Below the pieces are notes generated by a model. It worked only from the letters and a program-made list of their open reading frames with translations, did not search any database and had not been told where the DNA came from. A DNA stretch of 34,830 nt from MWDF01 sp964577435 (GTDB lineage Bacteria; Bacillota; DTU025; MWDF01), in contig CAZNZD010000011.1 of the NCBI GenBank assembly GCA_964577435.1, forward strand, positions 1 to 34,830, read 5' to 3'. Shown here one piece after another: positions 15,180-23,366 of the stretch. Position 1 is the first letter of the stretch; the number at the start of each line of letters is the position of its first letter. The translations under genes and the position numbers were made by a program.

Positions 15180-16679
15180 ATGATACTCGAAGGATTGCTC
15201 AGCATTCTTACGCCCCAGATACTTCTTTACATTCTGATTGCCACAATTGGAGGGCTAATCGTAGGAGCATTGCCAGGCCTCACCGCCACCATGGCAGTTG
15301 CCGTGATGGTGCCGCTAACCTTCGGGATGAGCCCCACCACGGGACTTTCCGTCCTAGGCGCCATCTATATGTCAGCGATATACGGCGGATGCTTCTCGGC
15401 GATTCTAATTAACACACCCGGAACTCCCGGTTCAATTGCAACTGCCTTCGATGGATACCCGATGTGCGTAAAGGGCGAAGGAATGAGGGCGATAGTGGGA
15501 GCCACGGTCGGTTCCGTCGTCGGCGGGATAGTAAGCATGCTGTTTCTGTTCTTCCTTTCGCCTCCGCTTGCGACCATCTCCTTGAAGTTCGGTCCCCCTG
15601 AGTACTTCTGGCTTGCCATCTTCGGCCTGACGGTCATGGCGAGCATGGGCGGCGAGGGGTCGCTCGTGAAGACCTTCATGGCAGGCGGCCTTGGCCTTTT
15701 AATCAGCATGATAGGGATAACGATAATGGGCGGCGAGCTCCGGTTTGGGTTCAATAACTATCACATGCAGGGGGGAATCGAGCTGATTGCAGCAATGATA
15801 GGCCTCTTCTGCATCCCTGAGGCGCTGAACTACATGAGCTCGTTCGGTTCGATGTATGACATAAAGAACCCTGAGAAGATGAACAAGTCGATCTGGAGCG
15901 CGGTGGGCGAGACCTTCCGTCTTTATAAGACCATGGCCAGGTCGTCCATAATCGGCGTGATTGTCGGCATACTTCCCGGCGCGGGCGGCACGATTGCCAA
16001 CATGATCGCCTATAATGACGCCAAGAAATCTTCGAAAGACGGCGCCAAGTTCGGAACAGGGATACTTGAGGGCGTCGTCGCGCCTGAGACGGCGAACAAC
16101 GCGACAGTAGGCGCCGGCCTCATACCTACACTTACGCTTGGAGTCCCCGGCACTTCAGTGGCCGCGGTCATCTACGGCGCTCTGCTTCTTCACGGGCTGC
16201 GCCCCGGGGCCGAGCTGTTTACAGCGAACGGGAAGATTGTCTGGGGGTTCATGTTCGCAATCCTGATAGCGACGCTGCTGATGGGTGTCATCGGCATCCT
16301 TGCGGGAGTGCCCATGTACAAGAGCATATCCAAGGTGCCCACCAGGTTTATGGCCCCTGCTATAGTCGCCCTGTCGATAGTCGGCTCCTACGCTGTCAGG
16401 AACAACCCGATGGACGTGGTCGTGATGATCATCTTCGGCCTGATCGGTTCCGTGATGAAGGAGCTGGGCCTTGCCCCCGGCGCCATGGTCCTTGGCCTCA
16501 TCCTGGGTCCCATAGCCGAGGCAGGATATGTGAGATCGACGTTAATGGCCTTCGCCGCGGGCAAGCTTCAGACGTTCGTTACGAGGCCTATCTGCCTGAT
16601 TCTGATAGGGCTTACGCTTATGTCGCTGGTGTGGCCAGTTTTCACCAAATGGCTCGCCGACAGAAAGAAGGTGTCTTAA
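15180..16679 (+). CDS. tctA: TctA-type large membrane subunit of tripartite tricarboxylate transporter
   Basis: A 499-residue membrane protein with about a dozen hydrophobic segments. TctA motifs are intact: GALPGLTATMAVAVMVPLTF near residue 28, YGGCFSAILINTPGTPGS near 68, GILPGAGGTIANM near 263, and VGAGLIPTLTLGVPGT near 313. These internal repeats form the sodium/proton-coupled translocation pathway. The ATG follows GAGAGGG at 15166-15172. The stop codon abuts the tctB start exactly. Confidence 0.93.
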   Translation: MILEGLLSILTPQILLYILIATIGGLIVGALPGLTATMAVAVMVPLTFGMSPTTGLSVLGAIYMSAIYGGCFSAILINTPGTPGSIATAFDGYPMCVKGEGMRAIVGATVGSVVGGIVSMLFLFFLSPPLATISLKFGPPEYFWLAIFGLTVMASMGGEGSLVKTFMAGGLGLLISMIGITIMGGELRFGFNNYHMQGGIELIAAMIGLFCIPEALNYMSSFGSMYDIKNPEKMNKSIWSAVGETFRLYKTMARSSIIGVIVGILPGAGGTIANMIAYNDAKKSSKDGAKFGTGILEGVVAPETANNATVGAGLIPTLTLGVPGTSVAAVIYGALLLHGLRPGAELFTANGKIVWGFMFAILIATLLMGVIGILAGVPMYKSISKVPTRFMAPAIVALSIVGSYAVRNNPMDVVVMIIFGLIGSVMKELGLAPGAMVLGLILGPIAEAGYVRSTLMAFAAGKLQTFVTRPICLILIGLTLMSLVWPVFTKWLADRKKVS

Positions 16680-17141
16680 ATGCTGGACGGGAAGCTCAAC
16701 ATCGACAGAATCGCAGCCCTTATAGTGCTTGCTGTCTGCGCCGTCTTCTGGTGGCAGCTAAGCTTCATCAACACGCAGCTGGACAAGATATTCCCCCAGT
16801 TCGTGATAATCAGCCTTGTGGGACTTTCAGTGATCCTGCTGATCAAATCATTCATAAAGCCTGAGTTCAAGGCGATATTCAGGATGAAGCACAGGGGCAT
16901 GGTGGCGCTTGGCGCGGCCCTTCTGGTCCTCTGGGTGGTGCTTATCGACTATATCGGCTTCTTTATAACAAGCGTTGTAATGTTCGCGATACTTTCATGG
17001 ATAATGCAGGACAGACAGAAGAGGGCGGTAAAAGCCGCGGTAAGCTCCGTGCTGGTGGGAGCCGTGCTCATAGGTGCCATTTACCTGCTGTTCGCGAAGC
17101 TTCTTATGGTGCCTCTGCCCAAGGGCACGCTATTTATGTGA
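16680..17141 (+). CDS. tctB: TctB-type small membrane subunit of tripartite tricarboxylate transporter
   Basis: A 153-residue protein with four predicted transmembrane helices (about residues 11-28, 38-55, 79-100 and 115-143) and no soluble domain, the layout of the TctB/DUF1468 family. The ATG immediately follows the tctA stop, so translation is likely coupled. It completes the three-component importer. Confidence 0.88.
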   Translation: MLDGKLNIDRIAALIVLAVCAVFWWQLSFINTQLDKIFPQFVIISLVGLSVILLIKSFIKPEFKAIFRMKHRGMVALGAALLVLWVVLIDYIGFFITSVVMFAILSWIMQDRQKRAVKAAVSSVLVGAVLIGAIYLLFAKLLMVPLPKGTLFM

Positions 17142-17169
17142 GAGTCTCGGCAGATTGGAGGGCGCATCT

Positions 17170-18045
17170 ATGACTAGGGTGGGATTCATCGGCTTCGGCG
17201 AGGCTGCCACAGCATTCGCCGGAGCGATGGCCGCAAAAGGCGCCAACGTCGGCGCATACGACGTGAGGATGGCATCAACGGATGGGCTTCAGGAGCTCAG
17301 GCGACGGGCGGAGCCGCTCAATGTGAAGCTAGAGGGCATTAATGAGCTCATTGCCGGACGCAACCTCATCATCTCGACGGTAACTACGGACGTGGCGCTG
17401 GAAGTGGCGAAGGCATGCTCGGGACATCTGACATCGGCCCATACCTTCATCGACATGAATTCGACATCTCCGAACGCTAAACAGAGGATTTCTGAGGCTG
17501 TCGGTAAGTCGGGCGCCAGATTCGTTGAGGGCGCGATATTAGGCGCCATTGGGGCGACCGGCGCTTCGACCAAGGTGCTTCTGGGCGGGCAAAATGCCCA
17601 GGAGCTGTCGGAGCTTCTAAACGGCCTCGGCTTGAACACCAGGAAGTTCTCTGAAGAGGTGGGGAAGGCCTCCACATTCAAGATGATCAGGAGCGTGTTC
17701 AGCAAAGGAGCGGAGGCGCTTCTAATAGAGATGCTCGCGGCCGGAAGGAAAGCGGGCATAGACGACCAGCTGTGGGACGACATCGTCGGCTTCATGGAAT
17801 CGAAGCCATTCGGCAAGATAGCCTCCAACTGGCTTGAGACGCACGGACCTGCCTGTGAGAGAAGGTATTTCGAGATGAGGCAGGTATGCCAGACGATGGA
17901 GGAGATGGGACTTGCCCCTGTGATGTCGTGCGCGACGGAGCAGGTGTTCAAGAAGTCGGTGGACAAGGGCCTGAAATCGAAGTTCGCGAGGAAGGCGGAC
18001 GACTATGCTCAAGTGATCGACGCTTTGGTCGACAAGGCGGAATAA
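17170..18045 (+). CDS. NAD(P)-dependent beta-hydroxyacid dehydrogenase with DUF1932 domain
   Basis: A 291-residue dehydrogenase. The N-terminal Rossmann domain starts RVGFIGFGEAATAFAGAM and continues with ISTVTTDVALEVA and FIDMNSTSPNAKQ. The C-terminal domain is DUF1932 (FEMRQVCQTMEEMGLAP near residues 235-251), as in the 6-phosphogluconate/3-hydroxyisobutyrate dehydrogenase superfamily. A lysine in TFKMIRSVFSKG occupies the catalytic position. The ATG at 17170 follows GGAGGG. It sits between tctB and the PEP mutase with short gaps (28 and 13 bases), so it belongs to the operon. The likely substrate is a 3-hydroxy or 2-hydroxy acid derived from the imported compound; no precise assignment is possible. 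Confidence 0.85.
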   Translation: MTRVGFIGFGEAATAFAGAMAAKGANVGAYDVRMASTDGLQELRRRAEPLNVKLEGINELIAGRNLIISTVTTDVALEVAKACSGHLTSAHTFIDMNSTSPNAKQRISEAVGKSGARFVEGAILGAIGATGASTKVLLGGQNAQELSELLNGLGLNTRKFSEEVGKASTFKMIRSVFSKGAEALLIEMLAAGRKAGIDDQLWDDIVGFMESKPFGKIASNWLETHGPACERRYFEMRQVCQTMEEMGLAPVMSCATEQVFKKSVDKGLKSKFARKADDYAQVIDALVDKAE

Positions 18046-18058
18046 GGGGGATTTGCTT

Positions 18059-18931
18059 ATGAAGAAAACGACCCAGCTGAAGAACATGCTCACTTCGCCG
18101 CAGCTGGAATTCATATTGGAAGCCCATAACGGGATGAGCGCCAAGATCGTGGAGGAGGCGGGCTTCAAAGGCATCTGGGGAAGTGGACTTACGATCTCCT
18201 CTGCGCTCGGAGTGCGCGACAGCAATGAGGCAAGCTGGACCCAGGTGCTTGAAGTGCTTGAGTTCATGAACGATGCCGTCAACATCCCGATACTGCTTGA
18301 CGGAGACACCGGATACGGTAATTTTAACAACTTCAGAAGGCTCGTGAGGAAGCTGGAGCAGAGGGGAATCGCAGGCGTATGCATAGAGGACAAGATCTTC
18401 CCCAAGACCAACTCCTTCATCAACAGCACTGGACAGCCGCTTGCTGACATAGCCGAGTTTGTGGGAAAAATCAAAGCCGGCAAGGATACGCAGAGCGACC
18501 CGGACTTCTGTATAGTTGCCAGAATCGAATCCTTCATCGCGGGATGGGGACTTGAGGAGACATTGAAAAGAGCCAGGTCATACCATGAGGCCGGCGCAGA
18601 TGCGCTTCTGATACACAGCAGGCTGTCAGTGCCGGACGAGATCCTGGCCTTCATGGCAGAATGGAAGGACACCTGCCCTGTGGTCATAGTCCCGACCATG
18701 TACTACGCCACCCCGACCGAAGCATACGAGAAGGCCGGCATATCCCTCGCGATATGGGCCAATCACATGATGAGGACCAGCGTGGCTAGCATGAAGAAGA
18801 CGGCGGAGATAATATTCAGGGAGCGTTCCATAAGCCCCATCGAGAAGGAAGTGGCAAGCGTAAAGGAGCTGTTCAGGCTCCAAAACGCAAAGGAGCTTGA
18901 AGAGGCCGAGAATAAGTACCTTCCAAGATAG
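18059..18931 (+). CDS. pepM: phosphoenolpyruvate phosphomutase
   Basis: A 290-residue protein of the isocitrate lyase/PEP mutase family, closely resembling the biochemically known PEP mutases. It interconverts PEP and phosphonopyruvate, the only known route to most C-P bonds. Diagnostic residues are present: MEAHNG-like EAHNGMSAKIVEEAG, GIWGSGL, D54 in GVRDSNEAS, D81 and D83 in LLDGDTGYGNFNN, and the mutase signature EDKIFPKTNS (110-119) that separates true mutases from lyases and phosphonopyruvate hydrolases. The ATG at 18059 is eight bases after AAGGGGG. The equilibrium strongly favours PEP. Biosynthetic operons pair it with phosphonopyruvate decarboxylase, which is absent here. Its partners are two dehydrogenases and a carboxylate importer. 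Confidence 0.93.
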   Translation: MKKTTQLKNMLTSPQLEFILEAHNGMSAKIVEEAGFKGIWGSGLTISSALGVRDSNEASWTQVLEVLEFMNDAVNIPILLDGDTGYGNFNNFRRLVRKLEQRGIAGVCIEDKIFPKTNSFINSTGQPLADIAEFVGKIKAGKDTQSDPDFCIVARIESFIAGWGLEETLKRARSYHEAGADALLIHSRLSVPDEILAFMAEWKDTCPVVIVPTMYYATPTEAYEKAGISLAIWANHMMRTSVASMKKTAEIIFRERSISPIEKEVASVKELFRLQNAKELEEAENKYLPR

Positions 18932-18954
18932 CGGGGCTATGTACGGAGGTTCTG

Positions 18955-19998
18955 ATGGAAGGCTACGTAAGGATAAAGGCAGCAGAGCTTAAGGAGATCG
19001 CAGGATCCGTGCTCGCAGTAAGGGGAGTCGCCGAAGACTGCGCCGAGACATCGGCGGACGTCCTTGTAGAGGCGGACCTCAGGGGGCATTCGTCCCACGG
19101 GGTGCTGAGGCTTCTGAAGTGGGCGCCCGGCATAGATGAGGGCGCCATAGCCAAGGACAACCTGATGGAAGTCGCGGGAGGGTGGGGCTCCGTCATCCTG
19201 TTCAAAGGCAACAGGACTTTGGGGCCCGTCGCCGCGATGTCCGCGATGGAAGCCTGCATGCAGCGGGCGAAGCATACCGGAATCGCTGCCGCATGCGTAA
19301 CCGGCGCCTCCCATATAGGGATGCTGGGATACTATGTGGAGAAGGTCGCCTCATACGGGGCCATCGGCATCGCGATGTGCAACACGGAGCCGGCGCTTGC
19401 CCCTCCCAACTGCAAGGACAAGATTCTTGGGACAAACCCGATAGCGATAGGGCTGCCTAGCTCAAATGGGGAGCACATCATAGTCGACATGGCGACAAGC
19501 GTCCATGCAAGGGGTAAGGTCGTGGAAGCCCAGGAAGCGGGCTCTGAGATACCTCTCGGTTGGGCGCAAGGTGTCGACGGGGAGCCTACGACAAATCCCG
19601 GTGAGGCATTGAAAGGGGCGCTTCTGCCATTCGGGGGAATCAAGGGGTACGCCCTATGCCTCGCCATAGACCTTATATGCGGGGGTTTGTCTGGAAGCGC
19701 GGTGGGATCTAAGGTGGCAGGATCTAACGATATGAGCAATCCCTCCACACGCGGGGACTTCTATATGGTAATAGATCCAGGTTCCACAGTGGGAAGCCAG
19801 GCTTGCGCCGAGAAGGCCGATACGCTCATCTCCGAGATGAAGGCGGCTAGGACAAAGGACGGCAGCAAGTTGCTTATCCCCGGGGAACCGGAGAGGATTA
19901 CGCGGGGCGAAAGGCTCGCTGAAGGCATACCCATACTGCAGAAGACCCTGGACAAGCTTAGATACCTTGCTTCAGAAGGATCGATAAACAAGAGATAA
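18955..19998 (+). CDS. Ldh2/ComC-family 2-hydroxyacid dehydrogenase
   Basis: A 347-residue NAD(P)-dependent oxidoreductase of the malate/L-lactate/sulfolactate dehydrogenase (Ldh2) family. Family motifs: ADLRGHSSHGVLRL (about 43-56), the GASHIGMLGYY histidine motif, GTNPIAIGLP and VDMATS. It oxidises a 2-hydroxy acid to a 2-keto acid or the reverse. Because it directly follows the PEP mutase (23-base gap, GGAGG before the ATG), a phosphonolactate/phosphonopyruvate activity is a reasonable idea, by analogy with ComC acting on sulfopyruvate. Malate or lactate are the conservative alternatives. The operon ends here at a strong terminator. Confidence 0.88.
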   Translation: MEGYVRIKAAELKEIAGSVLAVRGVAEDCAETSADVLVEADLRGHSSHGVLRLLKWAPGIDEGAIAKDNLMEVAGGWGSVILFKGNRTLGPVAAMSAMEACMQRAKHTGIAAACVTGASHIGMLGYYVEKVASYGAIGIAMCNTEPALAPPNCKDKILGTNPIAIGLPSSNGEHIIVDMATSVHARGKVVEAQEAGSEIPLGWAQGVDGEPTTNPGEALKGALLPFGGIKGYALCLAIDLICGGLSGSAVGSKVAGSNDMSNPSTRGDFYMVIDPGSTVGSQACAEKADTLISEMKAARTKDGSKLLIPGEPERITRGERLAEGIPILQKTLDKLRYLASEGSINKR

Positions 19999-20010
19999 GC
20001 GATAAGCATC

Positions 20011-20035
20011 AAGGCGCCTCCGGGCGCCTTTCTTA
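20011..20035 (+). terminator. rho-independent terminator of the tctCAB-pepM-ldh operon
   Basis: AAGGCGCC (20011-20018) and GGCGCCTT (20023-20030) form a perfect 8-bp stem with a 4-base loop, followed by TCTT. Confidence 0.8.
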
Positions 20036-20112
20036 TTGGTTGGCTACGATGAAAACGGACTCATTTCATCAAGTTCCTCCCAGGGTTTATTTACGCGATG
20101 CCGTGGAATATA

Positions 20113-20128
20113 CTTTTACTAAGTGAAG
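20113..20128. promoter_or_regulatory. operator-like site upstream of the TrpR-like regulator
   Basis: CTTTTACTAAGTGAAG lies 23 bases before the regulator's ATG. It resembles the perfect palindrome CTTTACTTAAGTAAAG in front of hisZ (23334-23349); both continue with CG, so the right half-sites AAGTGAAGCG and AAGTAAAGCG differ at one base. This suggests a shared operator and autoregulation. Confidence 0.4.
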
Positions 20129-20151
20129 CGTTACCGAAGGAGGGTATCCAA

Positions 20152-20457
20152 ATGGCCCTTAAGGACAACGTTGACAGGGAGAAGACCGACAGGCTCTTCA
20201 AAGCGATGATGAGCCTTGAGACCATGGACGAGTACTACGCCTTCTTCGAGGACCTTTGCACGATATCAGAGGTCAATGAGCTCAGCGACAGATTAGAGAT
20301 AGCGCTTAGCCTTGAGCGCGGGAGCACCTATGCCGAGGTGGGCAAGGACACAGGTGCAAGCTCCGCTACTGTGAGCAGGGTAAAGAGGTTTCTTTCATTC
20401 GGCGCTGGCGGATACAAGCTTGCGATAAGGAGACTTAAGGAGAAAGGCGAGATATAG
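20152..20457 (+). CDS. TrpR-like regulator, YerC/YecD family
   Basis: A 101-residue all-helical DNA-binding protein related to the Trp repressor (YerC/YecD group). The ATG at 20152 follows GAAGGAGGG; an upstream ATG at 20098 has no ribosome site. The helical N-terminal dimerisation part (about 1-55) precedes a helix-turn-helix with TYAEVGKDTGASSATVSRVK (about 62-81). Regulators of this group are commonly linked to amino-acid biosynthesis genes, and here a histidine operon starts about 3 kb downstream. A candidate shared operator (20113-20128 and 23334-23349) supports a histidine-responsive repressor. This is inference and the effector is not known. Confidence 0.85.
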   Translation: MALKDNVDREKTDRLFKAMMSLETMDEYYAFFEDLCTISEVNELSDRLEIALSLERGSTYAEVGKDTGASSATVSRVKRFLSFGAGGYKLAIRRLKEKGEI

Positions 20458-20627
20458 ATATCGATGCCCCATGACAATCCATGCTGATGGACGAGTGTCC
20501 GACGAGTCGCCTTGCTACATACTAATAGCAAAGGTGCTATCTGCTAAACATAATGGTATCAAAATTGTTACAATATATTATAGTTAAATAACATATTGCA
20601 ACTGAAATGATACTTGGGAAGGTTTCA
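20458..20627 (+). other. non-coding gap with overlapping short hairpins
   Basis: TTGCTA (20512-20517) can pair with TAGCAA (20526-20531), and TAGCA (20526-20530) can instead pair with TGCTA (20535-20539), so the two hairpins exclude each other. No T-run follows. Bases from about 20540 are AT-rich and may hold the promoter of the AbiEi-like gene. I see no gene here. Confidence 0.3.
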
Positions 20628-21386
20628 ATGAGGTATTACAGGAACTTGGTGGAGATGCCCTGCTTCTCCAGCCAGGATCTGACAAGCCTGATAGGAAGCT
20701 ATGACTCTGCAAGGGCGATCCTGCACAGGTACATGAAGGCTGGATTGATAGAAAGGGTAAAGCATAACCTCTATGCAGTGATCAGCCTGGAGACCGGGCA
20801 GCCTATTGCCAATAGGTTCGCTATAGGGACAAGGGCGGCCGAAGGGGCTTATATATCGCACCACAGCGCGCTTGAGTATCATGGCTTCGCCAATCAGGTT
20901 TTCAAGGAAGTATATGTAACTTCACCGACCAGGTTCAGGACATTCGAGTATGGTGGCCTTAGGTACATTGGCATAATCCCTCGGATCAACTCGGGAGTCG
21001 AAAAGAGAATAGGGGCAGTCAGGGTTACGAGCCTCGAAAGGACTGTAATCGACTCAATAAATGATATCGACAAGATCGGCGGACTGGAGGAGCTGCTGAA
21101 ATGCCTTGCACTCATTCCTTCCTTGAAAGAGGATAAGCTTGTTGCCTGTATGGAGGATTATGGGAAAGGATTTCTTTATCAGAAGACAGGATATCTCCTT
21201 TCGTTCTTCAAAGAGGAATGGAGGCTCAGAAGTGAGTTCTTTCAGTTATGCAGGGAGCGTATATCAAGCACCAGGAAATACCTTGACCACACGTCGCCGT
21301 TTGGTTTGAATAACGCCCTGCACTATGAATGGGGTTTGATTGCGCCCAAGAACCCTTTGGCTTTGTTAGGTGAATGTGACGAGTAG
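20628..21386 (+). CDS. AbiEi-like antitoxin/transcriptional regulator (orphan)
   Basis: A protein of about 252 residues related to AbiEi antitoxins, the repressor partners in type IV toxin-antitoxin systems. An N-terminal winged helix (CFSSQDLTSLIGSYDSARAI, then KAGLIERVKHNLYAVIS) is followed by the AbiEi C-terminal motifs YISHHSALEYHGFANQ, YVTSPTRFRTF and VTSLERTVIDS. The ATG at 20628 follows GGGAAGG; an upstream ATG at 20607 is less well placed. No AbiEii toxin gene follows it on this strand. The nearest AbiEii is on the opposite strand with its own AbiEi. It may be a remnant, a stand-alone regulator, or a second antitoxin. Confidence 0.75.
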   Translation: MRYYRNLVEMPCFSSQDLTSLIGSYDSARAILHRYMKAGLIERVKHNLYAVISLETGQPIANRFAIGTRAAEGAYISHHSALEYHGFANQVFKEVYVTSPTRFRTFEYGGLRYIGIIPRINSGVEKRIGAVRVTSLERTVIDSINDIDKIGGLEELLKCLALIPSLKEDKLVACMEDYGKGFLYQKTGYLLSFFKEEWRLRSEFFQLCRERISSTRKYLDHTSPFGLNNALHYEWGLIAPKNPLALLGECDE

Positions 21387-21541
21387 GCCTTAAACCTTCA
21401 CGGATAATCAAATATATGATGAGCAGCGATGTGATTGAAATCAGTTGTATACTTGGGAAAAAACAACACTCAAGCGCTGGTACTTGCTAATAATAAGAAC
21501 AAGCTTGGATGTCAGCCCTCTTTACTACAAGCAATACGTGC

Positions 21542-22438
21542 TTATTGCCATTTGGCTTCCTTAGCAGACCATTTTTTCAACAACACCTCCTGATTGATGA
21601 TGGCGCTCCAGACAGGCCCCAAGAAATCGGATATCCCTGCTAAAGCCTGCGCAAGTGGTACAGATGGCAGTTTGGTCCTAATAAAGAACTGATGCCATCG
21701 ATTTTGGATGATCTGGCTTTGAGCCAAGGCGGTCACCTTTTTAAGGCTCTCATTCGAGTAAACCGTCAGCCGGTTTGTCAGTGTGCAACCAAGTGCCTGT
21801 TGGAGAAGCCAACCATCGAAATTGAAAGAATTTGAGAGGTAAAATATGTCATAGATGTCCTTCATGCGACTAGTCAGTTCCATGCGCTGCAATAGAGCTT
21901 CGAACTTCTCTGCAATGGTGCTTTCCAGCGAATAGGTCATCACATAGGGGACAGTAAACTCATCCAGTTGCACAGGAATCTTGCGTAACTGCGATCCGGG
22001 TACGATAATGTCTCCAAAGCCAAAGTCCACGCTAAAAGGAGTCCTTGTGTTCTTTATCCGACCGATCATCTGGAAGCTGATACCTGTAAGTTCCTTGTGG
22101 ATTGAAATTGGCTCAAAATTGTTTGCTATTAGGCTTATGAAATCGTTACCTGTATCTACAACAAGGATGTTCTCCACAACTTTCCGGACTTCCTCAATGC
22201 TATTAGGAAATTGCCGCAGAAGGAAGTCTACATCAACTGTCGCACGGCTTTCGAAATTCGTGATTGCATAGACAAACAGCCCACCTTTTAAAACGAGGTT
22301 ACCCGCATGATCAGACATGGATACACGACGGAGGAACTCCTCCTGGCAGAGAAGCTGCAAGTAAAGTTGCAAAGGCTTACCCGTTTCTATCGATTTATTG
22401 CGTAACCTAGCAATAACGGACGAGGATCTATCTGGCAT
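21542..22438 (-). CDS. AbiEii-type nucleotidyltransferase toxin
   Basis: A 298-residue protein of the AbiEii/MenT-like nucleotidyltransferase family, the toxin of type IV toxin-antitoxin phage-defence pairs. The catalytic core is visible: LVLKGGLFVYAI (48-59) with the conserved Gly-Gly, then SRATVDVDF (64-72) carrying the two metal-binding aspartates D69 and D71. Later motifs are FSVDFGFGD, STIAEKFEALLQR and SRMKDIYDIFYL. GGAGGG precedes the ATG at 22438. It lies 67 bases downstream of its AbiEi partner on the same strand. Toxins of this family transfer nucleotides to targets such as tRNA; the target here is unknown. Base composition is visibly more AT-rich than the flanking metabolic genes. 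Confidence 0.87.
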   Translation of the reverse strand: MPDRSSSVIARLRNKSIETGKPLQLYLQLLCQEEFLRRVSMSDHAGNLVLKGGLFVYAITNFESRATVDVDFLLRQFPNSIEEVRKVVENILVVDTGNDFISLIANNFEPISIHKELTGISFQMIGRIKNTRTPFSVDFGFGDIIVPGSQLRKIPVQLDEFTVPYVMTYSLESTIAEKFEALLQRMELTSRMKDIYDIFYLSNSFNFDGWLLQQALGCTLTNRLTVYSNESLKKVTALAQSQIIQNRWHQFFIRTKLPSVPLAQALAGISDFLGPVWSAIINQEVLLKKWSAKEAKWQ

Positions 22439-22505
22439 TTTGTTCCCTCCAATAGAAACACTACATCTCTATCGAGAGGGCAACAATCGCCTAAGATGCT
22501 GAAAA

Positions 22506-23150
22506 CTATAGCCATACTCCTATTCGATCTCTAACCTTCCTTAGTACCCTACGCCTTTCAGCATAAGCTAGGAGATTCGAAATACTTTTTCTACTATCAT
22601 TAACATAACCTTGAACAGCTTTATTGTAAGTCTCGCGGTCCATTTTCCCCTCATAGTAGATGCACTCGCAGATGAGCCTATCACGGTCGAAAACTCTTAG
22701 TGCACAGTTCTCATATTCAGCACTCACAATACCGTAAGAGAGCTGCTCGGGTTCTAGGTAATAAGGCTTTACATAGGGGTAATCAAGCTTGAAGCGGGAC
22801 TTTGAGGTGTCCTTGTCTATGGCAATGTCCCAGACAAGCGGCGTTCGGTCTGAGTACCGGTAGTAGAACAACGCTGAATACATGCACAGCACCCCATCAG
22901 GGAATAGTTTCGCGATAAGGGCTGCTTCTGAGATGTCATCTTTAATTGATAGAAGGCAATAATAGCCGGGTTTGATCCTTTCGATGATGCCGCTATCAAG
23001 GAGCTTACGGATTCCATAGGCATTTATCCCGATTGCATTCATGGCGGATGTGCGGAAAACCCCGCCTGATCTGCCCGCCAGTAGATGAAGTTGTTCGTTC
23101 CGGGTCAATGGAGTCACCAACTTTCCGCTCAAATGGCATATAAGCGGCAA
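22506..23150 (-). CDS. AbiEi-type antitoxin
   Basis: An antitoxin of up to 214 residues paired with the AbiEii gene that follows it. The N-terminal winged helix (about 15-65) includes FRTSAMNAIGINAYGIRKLL and SGIIERIKPGYYCLLS, followed by the AbiEi domain with CMYSALFYYRYSDR and the DRLICECIYYEGK segment that corresponds to the conserved DR(T/L) helix of the family. The start is unclear: TTG at 23150 gives the longest protein but has no clear ribosome site, while a GTG at 23117 downstream of a GAGCGGA stretch is a plausible alternative. It probably represses its own promoter in the 23.15-23.28 kb gap. Confidence 0.82.
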   Translation of the reverse strand: MPLICHLSGKLVTPLTRNEQLHLLAGRSGGVFRTSAMNAIGINAYGIRKLLDSGIIERIKPGYYCLLSIKDDISEAALIAKLFPDGVLCMYSALFYYRYSDRTPLVWDIAIDKDTSKSRFKLDYPYVKPYYLEPEQLSYGIVSAEYENCALRVFDRDRLICECIYYEGKMDRETYNKAVQGYVNDSRKSISNLLAYAERRRVLRKVRDRIGVWL

Positions 23151-23283
23151 ATATATAACCTGATGTCATATTACGCCCATATATAAGCCATGTAAATTCG
23201 AAAATACTCCGCTCATAGCAACAATTTCGGAGTCAATGCTGGTACAGGCATCTCTTTGCACCGATTTAAGTGCACTTTCCCTG

Positions 23284-23312
23284 TTGACTCATCTGCTTGG
23301 AAGAAGTAAATT
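23284..23312 (+). promoter_or_regulatory. sigma-70-like promoter of the histidine operon
   Basis: TTGACT (23284-23289) and TAAATT (23307-23312) are separated by exactly 17 bases and point at hisZ. Confidence 0.6.
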
Positions 23313-23349
23313 AGTAACCGTGTTACTTTAATACTTTACTTAAGTAAAG
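23313..23349. promoter_or_regulatory. tandem palindromes downstream of the his promoter (operator candidates)
   Basis: AGTAAC-CGT-GTTACT (23313-23327) is followed by a perfect 16-bp palindrome, CTTTACTTAAGTAAAG (23334-23349). Both lie between the -10 element and the start of hisZ, where a repressor would block transcription. The second resembles the site at 20113-20128 in front of the TrpR-like regulator. Confidence 0.5.
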
Positions 23350-23366
23350 CGATGAAGCAATAGAGA

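Noticed and set aside
18059..18931. Isocitrate lyase, methylisocitrate lyase or phosphonopyruvate hydrolase
   Set aside because: Lyases carry a KKCGH-type motif and the hydrolase differs in the gating loop. This protein has the mutase loop EDKIFPKTNS and close overall similarity to known PEP mutases.
20480..20520. Hammerhead-ribozyme-like string with CTGATG followed by a short GAC/GTC stem
   Set aside because: The conserved GAAA segment is missing (the sequence reads CGACGAG), the residue after CTGATG does not fit, and no convincing stems I and III can be drawn. Treated as chance resemblance.
22439..23366. CRISPR array or direct-repeat cluster near the AbiE genes
   Set aside because: The repeated AGTAAA/TTTACT words are short palindromes in the his promoter region, not spaced repeats.
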